A stretch of 64,000 nucleotides of DNA from Rheinheimera sp. 1928-s. Its GTDB lineage: Bacteria > Pseudomonadota > Gammaproteobacteria > Enterobacterales > Alteromonadaceae. Positions 41,268 to 50,615 of this stretch are shown here, in pieces. A program made the position numbers and the translations under genes. The notes under the pieces were generated by a model. The model was not told the DNA's origin. It saw nothing but the letters and a program-made list of their open reading frames with translations, and did no database searches. The stretch's first letter is position 1. Every line of letters begins with the position of its first letter. The stretch is from positions 920,855 through 984,854 of the forward strand of contig NZ_JARIXP010000001.1 of NCBI RefSeq assembly GCF_029269265.1, written 5' to 3'.

Positions 41268-42200
41268 ATGGCTCGGCGCTTACCCCCTCTTAATGCGTTA
41301 AAGGCTTTTGAAACTGCGGCCCGTCATCTTAGTTTTACTAAAGCGGCAGAAGAGATGTTTGTTACTCAGGCTGCTATTAGTCATCAGATCAAAGCCCTGG
41401 AAGATCATTTAGGTTTAAAGCTGTTTATGCGGAAAAACCGCTCTTTGCTTTTAACCGAAGAAGGCCAGAGCTACTTTTTAGATATTAAAGAAATTTTCCT
41501 GCAGCTGCATGAAGCCACAGAAAAGTTATTAGCCCGCGGTGCTAAAGGTTCCTTAACCGTCAGTTTACAGCCAAGTTTTGCGATTCAGTGGTTGGTGCCA
41601 CGTTTAAGTTTATTCAGCGAAGAACACTCCGACATAGACGTGCGGATTAAAGCCGTTGACTCAGACGAAGGCTCATTAACAGACGACGTAGACGTGGCTA
41701 TTTATTATGGCCGCGGCAGTTGGCGGAATTTGCATGCTGACAAATTGCATACCGAATACTTGCTGCCGGTTTGTTCGCCATTGTTGTTAAACGGCAGCAA
41801 GCCATTAAAAGATGTAGCGGATTTACGCCATCATACGTTGCTGCACGATGGTTCACGTCAGGCCTGGAAAGACTGGTTTGTCAGTCAGGGTTTTAAAAAC
41901 TTTAATGTGAATCAGGGACCAATTTTTTCGCATACGGCTATGGTATTACAGGCGGCTATTCATGGTCAGGGTGTGGCATTGGCGCATAACGTGCTGGCAA
42001 GGCCTGATATTAATTCAGGCCGCTTAATAGTGCCGTTTCACCATGTATTGCTGAGCAAAGACTCACATTATCTGGTGTGCCGTGAAAACCAGACTGAACT
42101 TGGCAAAATTGTCGCGTTCAGGCAGTGGATGGCGAAACAAGTAGAGCTGGATCAGCAGGACTTTGCTGAGCAACATTTTAATAATTCAACACCGGATTAA
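41268..42200 (+). CDS. gcvA: LysR-type regulator GcvA
   Basis: 310 residues. The DNA-binding part opens MARRLPPLNALKAFETAARH and continues SFTKAAEEMFVTQAAISHQI, the hallmark of GcvA, which controls the glycine cleavage system. The effector domain contains LTVSLQPSFAIQWLVPRL. The gene order gcvA-(hydrolase)-ygdD-rlmM matches E. coli gcvA-ygdD-rlmM, which supports the name. AAGG lies upstream of the ATG. Confidence 0.9.
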   Translation: MARRLPPLNALKAFETAARHLSFTKAAEEMFVTQAAISHQIKALEDHLGLKLFMRKNRSLLLTEEGQSYFLDIKEIFLQLHEATEKLLARGAKGSLTVSLQPSFAIQWLVPRLSLFSEEHSDIDVRIKAVDSDEGSLTDDVDVAIYYGRGSWRNLHADKLHTEYLLPVCSPLLLNGSKPLKDVADLRHHTLLHDGSRQAWKDWFVSQGFKNFNVNQGPIFSHTAMVLQAAIHGQGVALAHNVLARPDINSGRLIVPFHHVLLSKDSHYLVCRENQTELGKIVAFRQWMAKQVELDQQDFAEQHFNNSTPD

Positions 42201-42203
42201 TAA

Positions 42204-42848
42204 ATGCCAGAGCAATTAGCCCAGAGTGTTCTTGTTAGAGCCCCAAAGCCTGTCGCCAGATTGCTGTTATCTCATGGCGCTGGTGCTCCGGTGCAATCGG
42301 AGTTCTGCCAGTTTTTAGCGCAGCAACTGGCAAATCAAGGTATTGAAGTCTGGGGGTTTAACTTTGTTTATATGCAAAAGACCCTTACTGGCAAAAGGCA
42401 GCTGCCAGCTAAAATGCCGGTATTAATGGCTGAACTTTTAGAGCAAATAAGCCAAATGCCGACAGATTTACCTTTGGTTATTGCGGGTAAGTCGATGGGC
42501 GGCAGGGTTGCCACTCTGCTTGCTGCATCTGATTTGTTACCTGAGCAAGTGAAAGCAGTGATAGCTTTTGGTTATCCTTTTCACCCGCCGAAAAAAGATA
42601 GTTGGCGAACAGCGCATTTTGCCGATTTAAAAAGGCCTGTATTGGTGTTGCAAGGGGAAAGAGACCCTTTTGGCAGCCTTCAGGAACTGGCTGGTAAAGG
42701 CTGGCCTTTGATAGATATAAGGTGGCTGGAAACTGGCGATCATGATTTTTCGCCGCTGAAGAAATCAGGTTTTAGCCAACAGCAGCTTATTGAACAAGCC
42801 TCTTTGCTAAGCAGGAGCTTTATTAATGAATGTATTCTGGAAAATTAA
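42204..42848 (+). CDS. Alpha/beta hydrolase, KANL3/TEX30-like
   Basis: 214 residues. The fold is seen in LLLSHGAGAPVQSEF (oxyanion strand), the nucleophile elbow IAGKSMGGRVATLLA (Ser in G-K-S-M-G), VLVLQGERDPFGS (acid) and GDHDFSP (His). It matches the small predicted hydrolases related to human TEX30. It is inserted between gcvA (3-bp gap) and ygdD (23-bp overlap), so it is part of this operon. Confidence 0.85.
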   Translation: MPEQLAQSVLVRAPKPVARLLLSHGAGAPVQSEFCQFLAQQLANQGIEVWGFNFVYMQKTLTGKRQLPAKMPVLMAELLEQISQMPTDLPLVIAGKSMGGRVATLLAASDLLPEQVKAVIAFGYPFHPPKKDSWRTAHFADLKRPVLVLQGERDPFGSLQELAGKGWPLIDIRWLETGDHDFSPLKKSGFSQQQLIEQASLLSRSFINECILEN

Positions 42849-43212
42849 CAGCAGCTTAGCGGCCTTTTATGGTGCCGTCACTGTAGGTTCAGCTGCTGCT
42901 TTAATGCATTTATGGCGTGGCACTATAGCTACAGAACAACTGGCTGTGCTTTTAAGCGCAGGTTTTATTTTAGCTTTTCATGTTGTGGCTTTATTGGCTT
43001 TATCTGCCTTTGACAAGCTGCAACAACAAAGCCCATGGCTAAGCCGTATTGCAGTAACTGCGATGCAAATTGGGCTTTGGTTATTTGTTTATACTCTGGT
43101 GGCTGGTGTATTTAAGCTGCCTTTACATTTTTCAGCATTGGCGCCTTTAGGTGGCCAGTTGCTTATTTTAAGCTGGCTGGCTTTGGCCATCAGCCCTTGG
43201 ATCAGGAAATAA
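42826..43212 (+). CDS. ygdD: DUF423 membrane protein YgdD
   Basis: 128 residues with four membrane helices. SLAAFYGAVTVGSAAALMHLW and a late LAPLGGQLLILSWLALA match DUF423 (TMEM256-like), whose function is unknown. The ATG overlaps the preceding gene by 23 bp and the stop is 1 bp before rlmM. Synteny with E. coli gcvA-ygdD-rlmM supports the call. Confidence 0.88.
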   Translation: MNVFWKINSSLAAFYGAVTVGSAAALMHLWRGTIATEQLAVLLSAGFILAFHVVALLALSAFDKLQQQSPWLSRIAVTAMQIGLWLFVYTLVAGVFKLPLHFSALAPLGGQLLILSWLALAISPWIRK

Positions 43213-43213
43213 C

Positions 43214-44284
43214 ATGAAGCAACTTTTGCTGTACTGCCGTTCAGGTTTTGAAAAAGAATGTGCTGGCGAAATTCAGGATAAAGCAGCGCAGGAAGAGGTG
43301 TTTGGTTTTTGCAAACTGACCAAAGACGCAGCTTTTGTCATTTTTGAAGCCTACGACAGTGAGGCGTTAGCTGCCTTTTACCGTGACTACGACTTTACTA
43401 ATTTTATCTTTGCCCGCCAGTGGTTTTTATTGGTGGAAGATATGCTGCAACTGGATCCGGCCGACCGTATTACTACAGTGGTCGAATCGGCAATAGCTGC
43501 TGAATTATCTGCTTTTGGTGAGCTTCGGGTCGAATACCCTGAAACCAACGACGGCAAAACTTTATCTACTTTGGCCCGTAAACTGACAGTGCCTTTGCGC
43601 CAGTCATTACGTAAAGCAGGCGTATTGCTGCAAAAAGAAAACTCCCGCGCCCCAGTACTGCATTTGTTTATGCAAAGTGGCAGCAGCGCTTATTTAGGTA
43701 TTTCTTACCCTGAAAACAACAGCCCGCTGGAAAACGGCATTATGCGGCTGAAGTTTCCATCTGATGCACCTAGTCGTAGCACATTAAAACTGGAAGAAGC
43801 TTTTATTCAGTTTATTCCAAAAGACGAATGGGAAAAGCGTTTAACTTCAGGTATGAGAGCTGTGGACTTAGGCGCTTGCCCTGGTGGCTGGACTTATCAG
43901 TTGGTTAAACGCAGCATGATGGTAACAGCCATCGACAACGGCATGATGGCGCAATCTTTAATGGATACAGGCCAGGTAAAACATTTTCAGGTCGACGGTT
44001 TTAAATTCAGCCCGGACAAACGTAACGTGTACTGGCTGGTCTGCGACATGATTGAAAAACCACAACGTGTTGGCAAGCTGGTCTGTGACTGGCTGATCAA
44101 TGACTGGTGTCAGGAAAGTATTTTTAACCTGAAACTACCTATGAAAAAACGCTACGAAACTGTGGTTGAAGTGCTGGATATGATGCAGCATAACTTCAAC
44201 GAAGCAGGGCTGGACGTCGAAATTCAAGCCAAGCACTTGTACCACGACCGCGAGGAAGTGACAGTGCATGTGAGGAAGTTTTAA
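43214..44284 (+). CDS. rlmM: 23S rRNA 2'-O-ribose C2498 methyltransferase RlmM
   Basis: 356 residues. An N-terminal THUMP-like RNA-binding part (about 1-180) precedes an RrmJ-type SAM domain with MRAVDLGACPGGWTYQLV, VDGFKFSP and the catalytic K-D-K-E set, including VCDMIEKPQRV and LKLPMKKRYE. It methylates C2498 in the peptidyl transferase centre. It ends the gcvA operon, and a strong hairpin follows. Confidence 0.95.
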   Translation: MKQLLLYCRSGFEKECAGEIQDKAAQEEVFGFCKLTKDAAFVIFEAYDSEALAAFYRDYDFTNFIFARQWFLLVEDMLQLDPADRITTVVESAIAAELSAFGELRVEYPETNDGKTLSTLARKLTVPLRQSLRKAGVLLQKENSRAPVLHLFMQSGSSAYLGISYPENNSPLENGIMRLKFPSDAPSRSTLKLEEAFIQFIPKDEWEKRLTSGMRAVDLGACPGGWTYQLVKRSMMVTAIDNGMMAQSLMDTGQVKHFQVDGFKFSPDKRNVYWLVCDMIEKPQRVGKLVCDWLINDWCQESIFNLKLPMKKRYETVVEVLDMMQHNFNEAGLDVEIQAKHLYHDREEVTVHVRKF

Positions 44285-44301
44285 CGCTGCTTAAACAAAG
44301 A

Positions 44302-44322
44302 GGGCAGGGATAAACCCTGCCC
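44302..44322. terminator. Hairpin between convergent rlmM and GST genes
   Basis: GGGCAGGG-ATAAA-CCCTGCCC, a perfect 8-bp stem with a 5-nt loop, lies 18 nt after the rlmM stop and 21 nt past the GST stop. Flanking T runs are short on both strands. It probably serves both genes. Confidence 0.75.
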
Positions 44323-44342
44323 CTTAAATATCAGATATCCCA

Positions 44343-44987
44343 TCAAACATAAGGCTTAACCAGCCCATCATAATCCATCACTTTTTGTACTGCAGGGCGG
44401 GCTAATACCTTTTGTACCCAGAGCGCTATAAAAGGGAAATCGCGGGCTTTTTTATCGTCAAAATGTCGGGTCCAGCGGCATAACATCATGGCGTAAATAT
44501 CTATTAGTGTGAACTCTTCGCCTAAAAACCATGGGCTGCAGTGGCTGGCTAAATGTTTATCCATTTGTTCCAGTAGGCTTTGGGCTTTTAGCTCTGCATG
44601 ACGTTTTACATCTGCTGCATTTTGCTCTGAACTCACCCAGCGATCCGCATAAAAATACACCACTAAAGTGCTTTGTAAGGTGGCAGATAACCAAATCAGC
44701 CATTTGTAAGCTTCAGCGCGTTGAAGAGTACCGGGGGCTGGGAATAAGTTCTTTTCTGGATGGCTATCGACTAAATGCAGGCAAATGGCAGCAGTTTCAA
44801 AAATAGCCTGACCACGGTCCACTAAAGTTGGAATAGTACCGTTAGGGTTTAACGCAAGATAGTCAGCTCTTTTATGTGAGCCTGTTGCTGTGTCTGTTAA
44901 TAGCAGCTCGTAAGGAACAGCCAGTTCTTCCAGCAGAATATGCGGCGCCATACTGGCGGTGCTTGGTGAATAATACAGTTGGAACAT
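44343..44987 (-). CDS. Glutathione S-transferase family protein
   Basis: 214 residues from ATG 44987, with GGGAGAG 5 nt upstream; the frame runs on to 45008. The thioredoxin-like N-terminal domain starts FQLYYSPSTASMAPHILLEE, with ALNPNGTIPTLVD (cis-Pro) and IFETAAICLHLVD (glutathione-binding E-T/S pair). A helical C-terminal domain contains WFLGEEFTLIDIYAMML. It conjugates or reduces with glutathione in the cytosol; the substrate is unknown. Confidence 0.9.
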   Translation of the reverse strand: MFQLYYSPSTASMAPHILLEELAVPYELLLTDTATGSHKRADYLALNPNGTIPTLVDRGQAIFETAAICLHLVDSHPEKNLFPAPGTLQRAEAYKWLIWLSATLQSTLVVYFYADRWVSSEQNAADVKRHAELKAQSLLEQMDKHLASHCSPWFLGEEFTLIDIYAMMLCRWTRHFDDKKARDFPFIALWVQKVLARPAVQKVMDYDGLVKPYV

Positions 44988-45051
44988 CGATACTCTCCCT
45001 GAAATCAAAACTTATCAGAGCATAGTATTGTGAAGCGCAGATGATGGCAAA

Positions 45052-45108
45052 AAAATGGGGTCAGATCACATTATTCGCCAAACGAATAATGTGATCTGAC
45101 CCCATTTT
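45052..45108. repeat. Perfect 26-bp inverted repeat, MITE/REP-like
   Basis: Two arms of 26 nt (45052-45077 and 45083-45108) are exact reverse complements around the loop CCAAA. The outer end reads AAAATGGGGTCAG, shared with the element at 56761. It sits 7 nt past the isocitrate dehydrogenase stop and on the minus strand could also end that transcript. The perfect symmetry suggests recent insertion or selection as a terminator. Confidence 0.85.
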
Positions 45109-45115
45109 CAGTATA

Positions 45116-46123
45116 TTACAAACGTTCCAGCATGGCTGCTGTAAAGTCTGTAGTGCCGTGGCTGCCACCTAAGTCGCGGGTGGTGCGGTCACCTGATGCA
45201 ATCACATCAGTTAAAGCGGCCAGAATTTTTTCTGCTTTATCTTTCATGCCCAAATATTCCAGCATTTGGATAGAAGCTAAAATCACTGAGCTTGGGTTTG
45301 CCAGGTTTTTGCCTGCAATGTCCGGCGCGCTGCCGTGTACTGCTTCAAAAATAGCGCAGTCTTTGCCGATATTGGCACCTGGTGCCATACCTAAACCACC
45401 GACTAAACCAGCACATAAATCAGATAAAATATCGCCAAACAGGTTGGTTGTGACTATCACATCAAACTGTTGTGGGTTCATCACCAACTGCATACAAGCG
45501 TTATCAACGATCATCTCGCTGGCCTGAATATCAGGGTAACGCAAAGCTACTTCACGGGCAGTTTTTAAGAACAGGCCAGAGGTAGATTTCAGGATGTTGG
45601 CTTTGTGAACAATAGTCACTTTTTTACGGTTTTCGCGGCGAGCCAGTTCAAAGGCGAACTCAACAATACGTTCAGAACCTTCACGGGTCACTACGCTCAT
45701 GGCTTCTGCCAGCTCGCCTTCGTTTTTCACGATTTGGCCAGCACCTGAGTACATACCTTCAGTATTTTCACGTACTGTAATGATGTCGATATTTTCGTAA
45801 CGGGCTTTAGTGCCTTTGAAAGAAATTACCGGACGTACGTTCGAGTACAGGTTGAATTTTTTACGTAAAGTTACGTTGATAGAGGTGAAACCTTCACCTA
45901 CAGGCGTAGTGAGCGGGCCTTTTAGGGTGATTTTGTTACGGGCAATCGCATCAAGGGTGGTTTGAGGCAGCAACTCGCCAGTAGTTTCTAACGCAGTTAA
46001 GCCAGCTTCAACATATTCGTAGTTAAAGTTACAGCCTACTTTATCCAGAACCTGGATAGCGGCTTCTACTATGCTTGGACCTATGCCATCACCTTTGATG
46101 ACCGTAATAGTTTGTGAACTCAT
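45116..46123 (-). CDS. NAD-dependent isocitrate dehydrogenase (short homodimeric type)
   Basis: 335 residues. The decarboxylating dehydrogenase family is shown by the phosphate-binding region FTSINVTLRKKFNLYSNVRP, metal ligands in NLFGDILSDLCAGLVGGLG, and the cofactor loop FEAVHGSAPDIAGKNLANPS. Its length and the LKGPLTTPVGEG start match the bacterial NAD-IDH group rather than LeuB or the ~415-residue NADP Icd. It makes 2-oxoglutarate and NADH. Ser81 aligns with the Ser that AceK phosphorylates in E. coli Icd (S113); whether AceK acts here is unknown. Confidence 0.87.
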   Translation of the reverse strand: MSSQTITVIKGDGIGPSIVEAAIQVLDKVGCNFNYEYVEAGLTALETTGELLPQTTLDAIARNKITLKGPLTTPVGEGFTSINVTLRKKFNLYSNVRPVISFKGTKARYENIDIITVRENTEGMYSGAGQIVKNEGELAEAMSVVTREGSERIVEFAFELARRENRKKVTIVHKANILKSTSGLFLKTAREVALRYPDIQASEMIVDNACMQLVMNPQQFDVIVTTNLFGDILSDLCAGLVGGLGMAPGANIGKDCAIFEAVHGSAPDIAGKNLANPSSVILASIQMLEYLGMKDKAEKILAALTDVIASGDRTTRDLGGSHGTTDFTAAMLERL

Positions 46124-46268
46124 AACGTTCCTTTAATGACTTAATCTTACTTGGACTGTTGTACTAAACACAAAGCTGACGTTTATACATTCTTCTTATG
46201 ACAGCTGTTGTAGCTGAGCTTGTGAAAAAACGCCGAAAATATACCAGTTTTGGTGTTTATTTTCCAGT

Positions 46269-48026
46269 TTATGCCGACATCTGCGACAAATCTGTCACTT
46301 CCTGCGGCATAACTTTAGAAAATGGAGAAATAAAACTACAACTGGCAATAAGTTGGCTGAATGGTTGGGTTTGTTCAATTAACAGCGCCTGCCAATCTGA
46401 TGCAGAGCATAGCTGTGCTTCCAAATGTGGCTCTACAAATTTATAACTGTGATCCAGCCTGTTTTTATCGTCGCTATCGGAAAATACAGAAGCGGCCAGA
46501 TCAAAAGTAAAAGCCAATACAAAGGCCATAGGGTAAGAATGCGTTGAGGTCGGTAAGGCTCGATAATGCAGGCAGGCATCTTGCCAGCTTTGATTAAACT
46601 GCAAATGTTTCAGCGTTTTTAGCGCCAGTTGCTGATAGTGCTCACTTTGCCACAACTGCTGTTTTAACCACGGGCTGATAAGACTGACGGGCTGTGTTGG
46701 ATGCGACAAGGCTAAAAATCGCAGATCGGACTGTTGCCACAAAGGCCAGCATAAACACCAGGCCAAAAGCTCTGCTTGTTGGGACGTTAAAGCATAAAAC
46801 TTTACTGGCTGAGTTAATAAATACAAAGCTTTGGCTAATACCCGTCTGAACTCCAGCAACCAGTTATGGAGGGGCTGATGTTGTTGCTGACAATGTTGCT
46901 CCAGCCAGGCTTGCTTTAACAAAGGCAGCAGTTGTTCCTGACCCAGCATGGCAATAGCATGTTGAGTGGACTGAATTTTTTGTTGTTGCCTGCTTTGTGC
47001 TGAGGCCTTTTCCCGCAGCTGTTGCATCAACCACGGATGTTGCTCTATCAGTTCTGCTTGCTGATTTACTTTGGCGGCATGGCTCAGTTGTTGTAGCCAG
47101 CTTAATGCAGGTAAATCTGCAGGTTCGGGCCATTGCGGCAGCAGTTTATTATCTTGTTGCCAGCCGTTAAGCCAGTCGTCCTGGTTGTATTGTCTGGGGT
47201 TTAATAACTGCCAGTCTGCTGCAGTTGCTGTTTGTGCTGGCAACAGTTGTTTTGTACTTTTGTCATACGGCTGGACTAACAGCTGCATCTGCTCTGTGCT
47301 GTTAACTTCACACAGCAACAGCGCAAGGTTAGCATCAGAGTCACGCCCAAATCGCCCTGTGCTGTAGCTGCTGCTGTTTAAACAAGACAGAGCCTGCCAG
47401 AACTGCTGCTCTGTTACAGTGGCTTGTGGCAGCAGCATAACGGCTATTTTTTCTAGTGCTATTAATTTGCCTGCTCCAGGTAACATCAAGCGTGTCAGCT
47501 GCCAGCAAAAACTAATCAACTGGCTGAAATAAGGGCTTTGCCAGGTCGCCAAGCCTTTGTTTTTGCCATAACACTGACGCAGCAGGTTGAATACGCCGGC
47601 TTTTTCCACTAATTCTTTGTGTTGTTTAATAGTCACTACTGCGGGGAACTTCAGCTGTTGTTGTTCTAAAACACTTAGCTCTTCAGCTTTGGCCGACTTT
47701 TCCAATAAAGCAGTGACAGACAAATGCTGCAGCAGGCAGCTTTTTAACAGCTGCACAAATAATTCTTCAGGCCAGCGCCCGGCCATAGCAATAGCTGTTA
47801 ATAAAGCCGCTTCTTTGATAAAGAGTTTGCTTGAAATGCAACCAGTGGCTGGAGTCAGGGATAACTGAGATAACAGCAACAACGGAGATTGATAGGCCAG
47901 TTGGGCTGCAAGCTTGCAAATCTGTTGCAGCAATTCCAGTTGCTGCAGTGCAGTGAGCTCGTGCTTTTCTGCATAAAATTTAGTGCAGTGTTGATAAAGC
48001 CCTGTTAAAGATCCCAAAGTTGCCAT
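46269..48026 (-). CDS. Large HDOD/HD-like protein of unknown function
   Basis: 585 residues from ATG 48026, which follows the upstream stop by one base (TAAGATG). The frame opens earlier, but those codons lie in the DUF3192 gene. It is helical, rich in Leu and Gln, with no membrane segment. AIAMLGQEQLLPLLKQAWLE and the following helices look like a degenerate HDOD domain (about residues 360-500), and LLKSCLLQHLSV near residue 95 faintly recalls an HD region without its metal residues. I do not recognise a named family. It is the last gene of the DGC-ppnN-xni operon. Confidence 0.72.
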   Translation of the reverse strand: MATLGSLTGLYQHCTKFYAEKHELTALQQLELLQQICKLAAQLAYQSPLLLLSQLSLTPATGCISSKLFIKEAALLTAIAMAGRWPEELFVQLLKSCLLQHLSVTALLEKSAKAEELSVLEQQQLKFPAVVTIKQHKELVEKAGVFNLLRQCYGKNKGLATWQSPYFSQLISFCWQLTRLMLPGAGKLIALEKIAVMLLPQATVTEQQFWQALSCLNSSSYSTGRFGRDSDANLALLLCEVNSTEQMQLLVQPYDKSTKQLLPAQTATAADWQLLNPRQYNQDDWLNGWQQDNKLLPQWPEPADLPALSWLQQLSHAAKVNQQAELIEQHPWLMQQLREKASAQSRQQQKIQSTQHAIAMLGQEQLLPLLKQAWLEQHCQQQHQPLHNWLLEFRRVLAKALYLLTQPVKFYALTSQQAELLAWCLCWPLWQQSDLRFLALSHPTQPVSLISPWLKQQLWQSEHYQQLALKTLKHLQFNQSWQDACLHYRALPTSTHSYPMAFVLAFTFDLAASVFSDSDDKNRLDHSYKFVEPHLEAQLCSASDWQALLIEQTQPFSQLIASCSFISPFSKVMPQEVTDLSQMSA

Positions 48027-48027
48027 C

Positions 48028-48411
48028 TTAATCCAGTTGGTTAAATTGCTCGACTGCGGTTTCACCTATAGCAATGAGTTGCTGATTTTTAAATAAAATA
48101 GCAGTGCATTCATCTTTGGTGGTAATGCCGTCAGTTTTTGTTCTGTGAGTGCGGTAATACAGTACCTGATAAACCTGTTGCTGGTGCTTTTTGGCTTCAG
48201 TAATGTCAGGTCCACCCAGAGAATCAATCACCTGATTTCGACTGATGGCTTTGGTTAAATCCAGTTTATAAATATATTTGGTGTTAAAGGCTTCTCTGTC
48301 CTGCCAGTTCATCTGATCAGGATCGTCTTTGTAAAACATCAGGGTAATACTGGTTAAACCGGCATACAGCACTAATCCTGCAAGTAAGAAGGCTATGGTT
48401 TTTACTTTCAT
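48028..48411 (-). CDS. DUF3192 family protein
   Basis: 127 residues from ATG 48411, with AGG 6 nt upstream. One N-terminal membrane anchor (about 5-25) is followed by a domain with ISRNQVIDSLGGPDITEA, VLYYRTHRTKTDGITTKDEC and TAILFKNQQLIAIGE, matching DUF3192. A paralogue lies at 60586-60951 as a lipoprotein. It sits 8 bp after xni. Function unknown; it is probably an envelope protein. Confidence 0.82.
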   Translation of the reverse strand: MKVKTIAFLLAGLVLYAGLTSITLMFYKDDPDQMNWQDREAFNTKYIYKLDLTKAISRNQVIDSLGGPDITEAKKHQQQVYQVLYYRTHRTKTDGITTKDECTAILFKNQQLIAIGETAVEQFNQLD

Positions 48412-48419
48412 CTTCTGCC

Positions 48420-49223
48420 TCAGCATGCTGTAAAACGTACTTGCTGTAAGTTAAGCCCCAACTGTAAATCAGTTCTCAGGCTTAAGATCTGCATAAATAG
48501 CTGCAGTTCTGCACGTGACGCCACAATCTTGTCTTTTAGTTTGGCCGGACAATCCGGATGAGCCAGAGCAGTTTTAATATCTGGCCCCAGTTTTAACAGT
48601 TCTGTTGCCGTTTTTGGCCCTATACCTGTCAGACCACTAATGTTATTCGTTTTATCACCCACCAGGCTCCAATATCGGACTAACTGCTCTGGTAACACGC
48701 CAAACTTCTGCTGCACTGTCTCAGCGCTATGCTGCTGGCGATTAAAATGGTCGTACACAGCCACACCTTCAGCTAATAAAGGTAAGTAGCCTTTGTCTGT
48801 CGACACTATAGTAACTTGCTGCTGATGTTTACGCATTGTCATAGCAAGGCTGGCTATCACATCATCAGCTTCCTGATCGGGCATTTGAAAGCTTTCGATG
48901 CCTATATCGGCCAGTTTTTGTTTAAGTGCAGGCAAAGCAGTTTGTAAATGCTCCGGCATAGGCAAACGATCTGCTTTGTAAGCAGGGTACAGTTGGGTGC
49001 GCCAGTTCAGATGCGTCACTTCAAAGACTGCCAGTGCATGGCTGGGCTTAAATTGCCGCGTTAGCTTGACTACGATTTGTTGCAGTTGCTCAGCGGTATT
49101 GTGCAGCAGTTGTTGGCCTGTAGCTTCGCTGTAAGGAGCAGGGGAGTTATGAAAAGGGCGTTCCTGTGCTGCGTATAAACGACGGACTAAGTTTAGTCCG
49201 TCGAGTAATAACAAATGTGCCAT
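48420..49223 (-). CDS. xni: Flap endonuclease Xni (YgdG)
   Basis: 267 residues. It is a 5'-3' exonuclease/flap endonuclease related to the 5' domain of DNA polymerase I. Acidic metal ligands are seen in LLLDGLNLVRR, QEADDVIASLA and STDKGYLPLL, and the K+-binding H3TH motif in LTGIGPKTATELL. It lies 1 bp after ppnN and belongs to the five-gene unit. In E. coli xni and ppnN are also close neighbours. Confidence 0.93.
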   Translation of the reverse strand: MAHLLLLDGLNLVRRLYAAQERPFHNSPAPYSEATGQQLLHNTAEQLQQIVVKLTRQFKPSHALAVFEVTHLNWRTQLYPAYKADRLPMPEHLQTALPALKQKLADIGIESFQMPDQEADDVIASLAMTMRKHQQQVTIVSTDKGYLPLLAEGVAVYDHFNRQQHSAETVQQKFGVLPEQLVRYWSLVGDKTNNISGLTGIGPKTATELLKLGPDIKTALAHPDCPAKLKDKIVASRAELQLFMQILSLRTDLQLGLNLQQVRFTAC

Positions 49224-49224
49224 A

Positions 49225-50580
49225 TCAGTTCAGAATTTGATAACAAGGCTCATATTTTGAACCAGGCAATTTCATCCGGCCCTGAGCAACAAATGCCTGC
49301 AGCAACTTATCCATCAGATTCATTAACGCAGGTTCGCCTGACAGCTTAAATGGACCATGTTGTTTGATGGCGCGAATACCTTCATCTTTGACATTACCAG
49401 CTACTATGCCAGAGAAAGCACGGCGCAGATGAGCTGCTAATTTGGCTTTATCCTGCTCCAGATGCAGATCTAAAGAGGCCATATTTTGGTGAGTAGGAGC
49501 AAATGGATGTTGGAAGTCAGGTGCTATATGTAAGGTCCAGTTAAAGTGATAAGCATCACCCGAACTCTTACGATATTGCCGTACTTCAGTACAACCTTGT
49601 TTCAGTTTGCGGGCCACTTCAGCCGGGTCATCTATCACTATTTCAATCAGATCCAGCGCTTCTTTACCTAAAGTTTGTTCAATAAAACTGGCCAGTTCAG
49701 CAAAATAAGCAGCGCTTTGTTGTGGCCCTGTCAGGATCACCGGCAGCTTCTGCTTTTTGTTTTTTTCGTGCAGCATAATGCCTAATAAATACAGCAACTC
49801 TTCAGCTGTGCCTGCACCACCAGGGAAAATAATAATGCCATGAGCAACCCGGATAAAGGCTTCCAGACGTTTTTCGATATCAGGCAAAATCACCAGCTCG
49901 TTGACTATAGGGTTTGGTGGTTCAGCGGCAATAATGCTTGGCTCTGTTAAACCTAAATAACGGCCTTTGGTATTACGCTGTTTAGCATGACCAATAGTTG
50001 CACCTTTCATTGGGCCTTTCATAGCGCCTGGGCCACAGCCAGTGCAGATATCCATACCGCGTAAACCCAATTGATAACCTACTTCTTTGGTGTATTTATA
50101 TTCAGCTTCGTTAATCGAATGACCACCCCAGCAGACAATCATATTGGGTTCTACTGCTGAATCTATCACACGGGCGTTACGCAAAATGTCGTATACCGTA
50201 TGGGTAATATGATCGCTGTTTTGTAAATCCAGTCTGTTGGCGTGGGTCAGCTGAGTATGAAAAAACAGAATGTCGCGCAACACCGCAAATAAATGCTCGT
50301 GAATACCACGGATGATCTGACCGTCGACAAAAGCGCTTTCTGGTGGATTAAAGAGTTCAATTTTGATACCACGTTCGCGGGCTAATAAATTCACGTCAAA
50401 GTTTTTAAATTGATCATAAATTTCACTGGAGCTGTCGGTATGACTGCCAACGTTCAGTACGGCAAGGCAACAATTACGGAATAAGCTAAAGGCGTCAGTG
50501 CTGGTGTTATTTTTCAGGCGGTCAACTTCAAGTTGAGACAAAAGCGCCATAGCGCCCAAAGGATTCAGTTGTACATGCAT
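49225..50580 (-). CDS. ppnN: Pyrimidine/purine nucleotide 5'-monophosphate nucleosidase PpnN (YgdH)
   Basis: 451 residues, close to E. coli PpnN (454). The start [39 protein letters not shown], and the LOG-type active-site motifs [14 protein letters not shown] and [19 protein letters not shown] are present. It cleaves nucleoside monophosphates to base and ribose-5-phosphate, and E. coli PpnN is stimulated by (p)ppGpp. It follows a diguanylate cyclase gene by 35 bp and precedes xni by 1 bp. Confidence 0.95.
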   Translation of the reverse strand: MHVQLNPLGAMALLSQLEVDRLKNNTSTDAFSLFRNCCLAVLNVGSHTDSSSEIYDQFKNFDVNLLARERGIKIELFNPPESAFVDGQIIRGIHEHLFAVLRDILFFHTQLTHANRLDLQNSDHITHTVYDILRNARVIDSAVEPNMIVCWGGHSINEAEYKYTKEVGYQLGLRGMDICTGCGPGAMKGPMKGATIGHAKQRNTKGRYLGLTEPSIIAAEPPNPIVNELVILPDIEKRLEAFIRVAHGIIIFPGGAGTAEELLYLLGIMLHEKNKKQKLPVILTGPQQSAAYFAELASFIEQTLGKEALDLIEIVIDDPAEVARKLKQGCTEVRQYRKSSGDAYHFNWTLHIAPDFQHPFAPTHQNMASLDLHLEQDKAKLAAHLRRAFSGIVAGNVKDEGIRAIKQHGPFKLSGEPALMNLMDKLLQAFVAQGRMKLPGSKYEPCYQILN

Positions 50581-50615
50581 AGATTACTTCCTTATGACCC
50601 GGCTTGCGCCGTTAT

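Noticed and set aside
45116-46123. LeuB (3-isopropylmalate dehydrogenase) as an alternative name
   Set aside because: The substrate-binding region and length fit the NAD-isocitrate dehydrogenase group, and no leuCD genes are nearby.
46198-46446. 82-codon plus-strand ORF
   Set aside because: Most of it lies antisense to the HDOD-like gene; no recognisable domain.
47071-47868. Plus-strand Ser/Cys-rich ORFs
   Set aside because: Composition is the mirror of the Leu/Gln-rich gene on the other strand.
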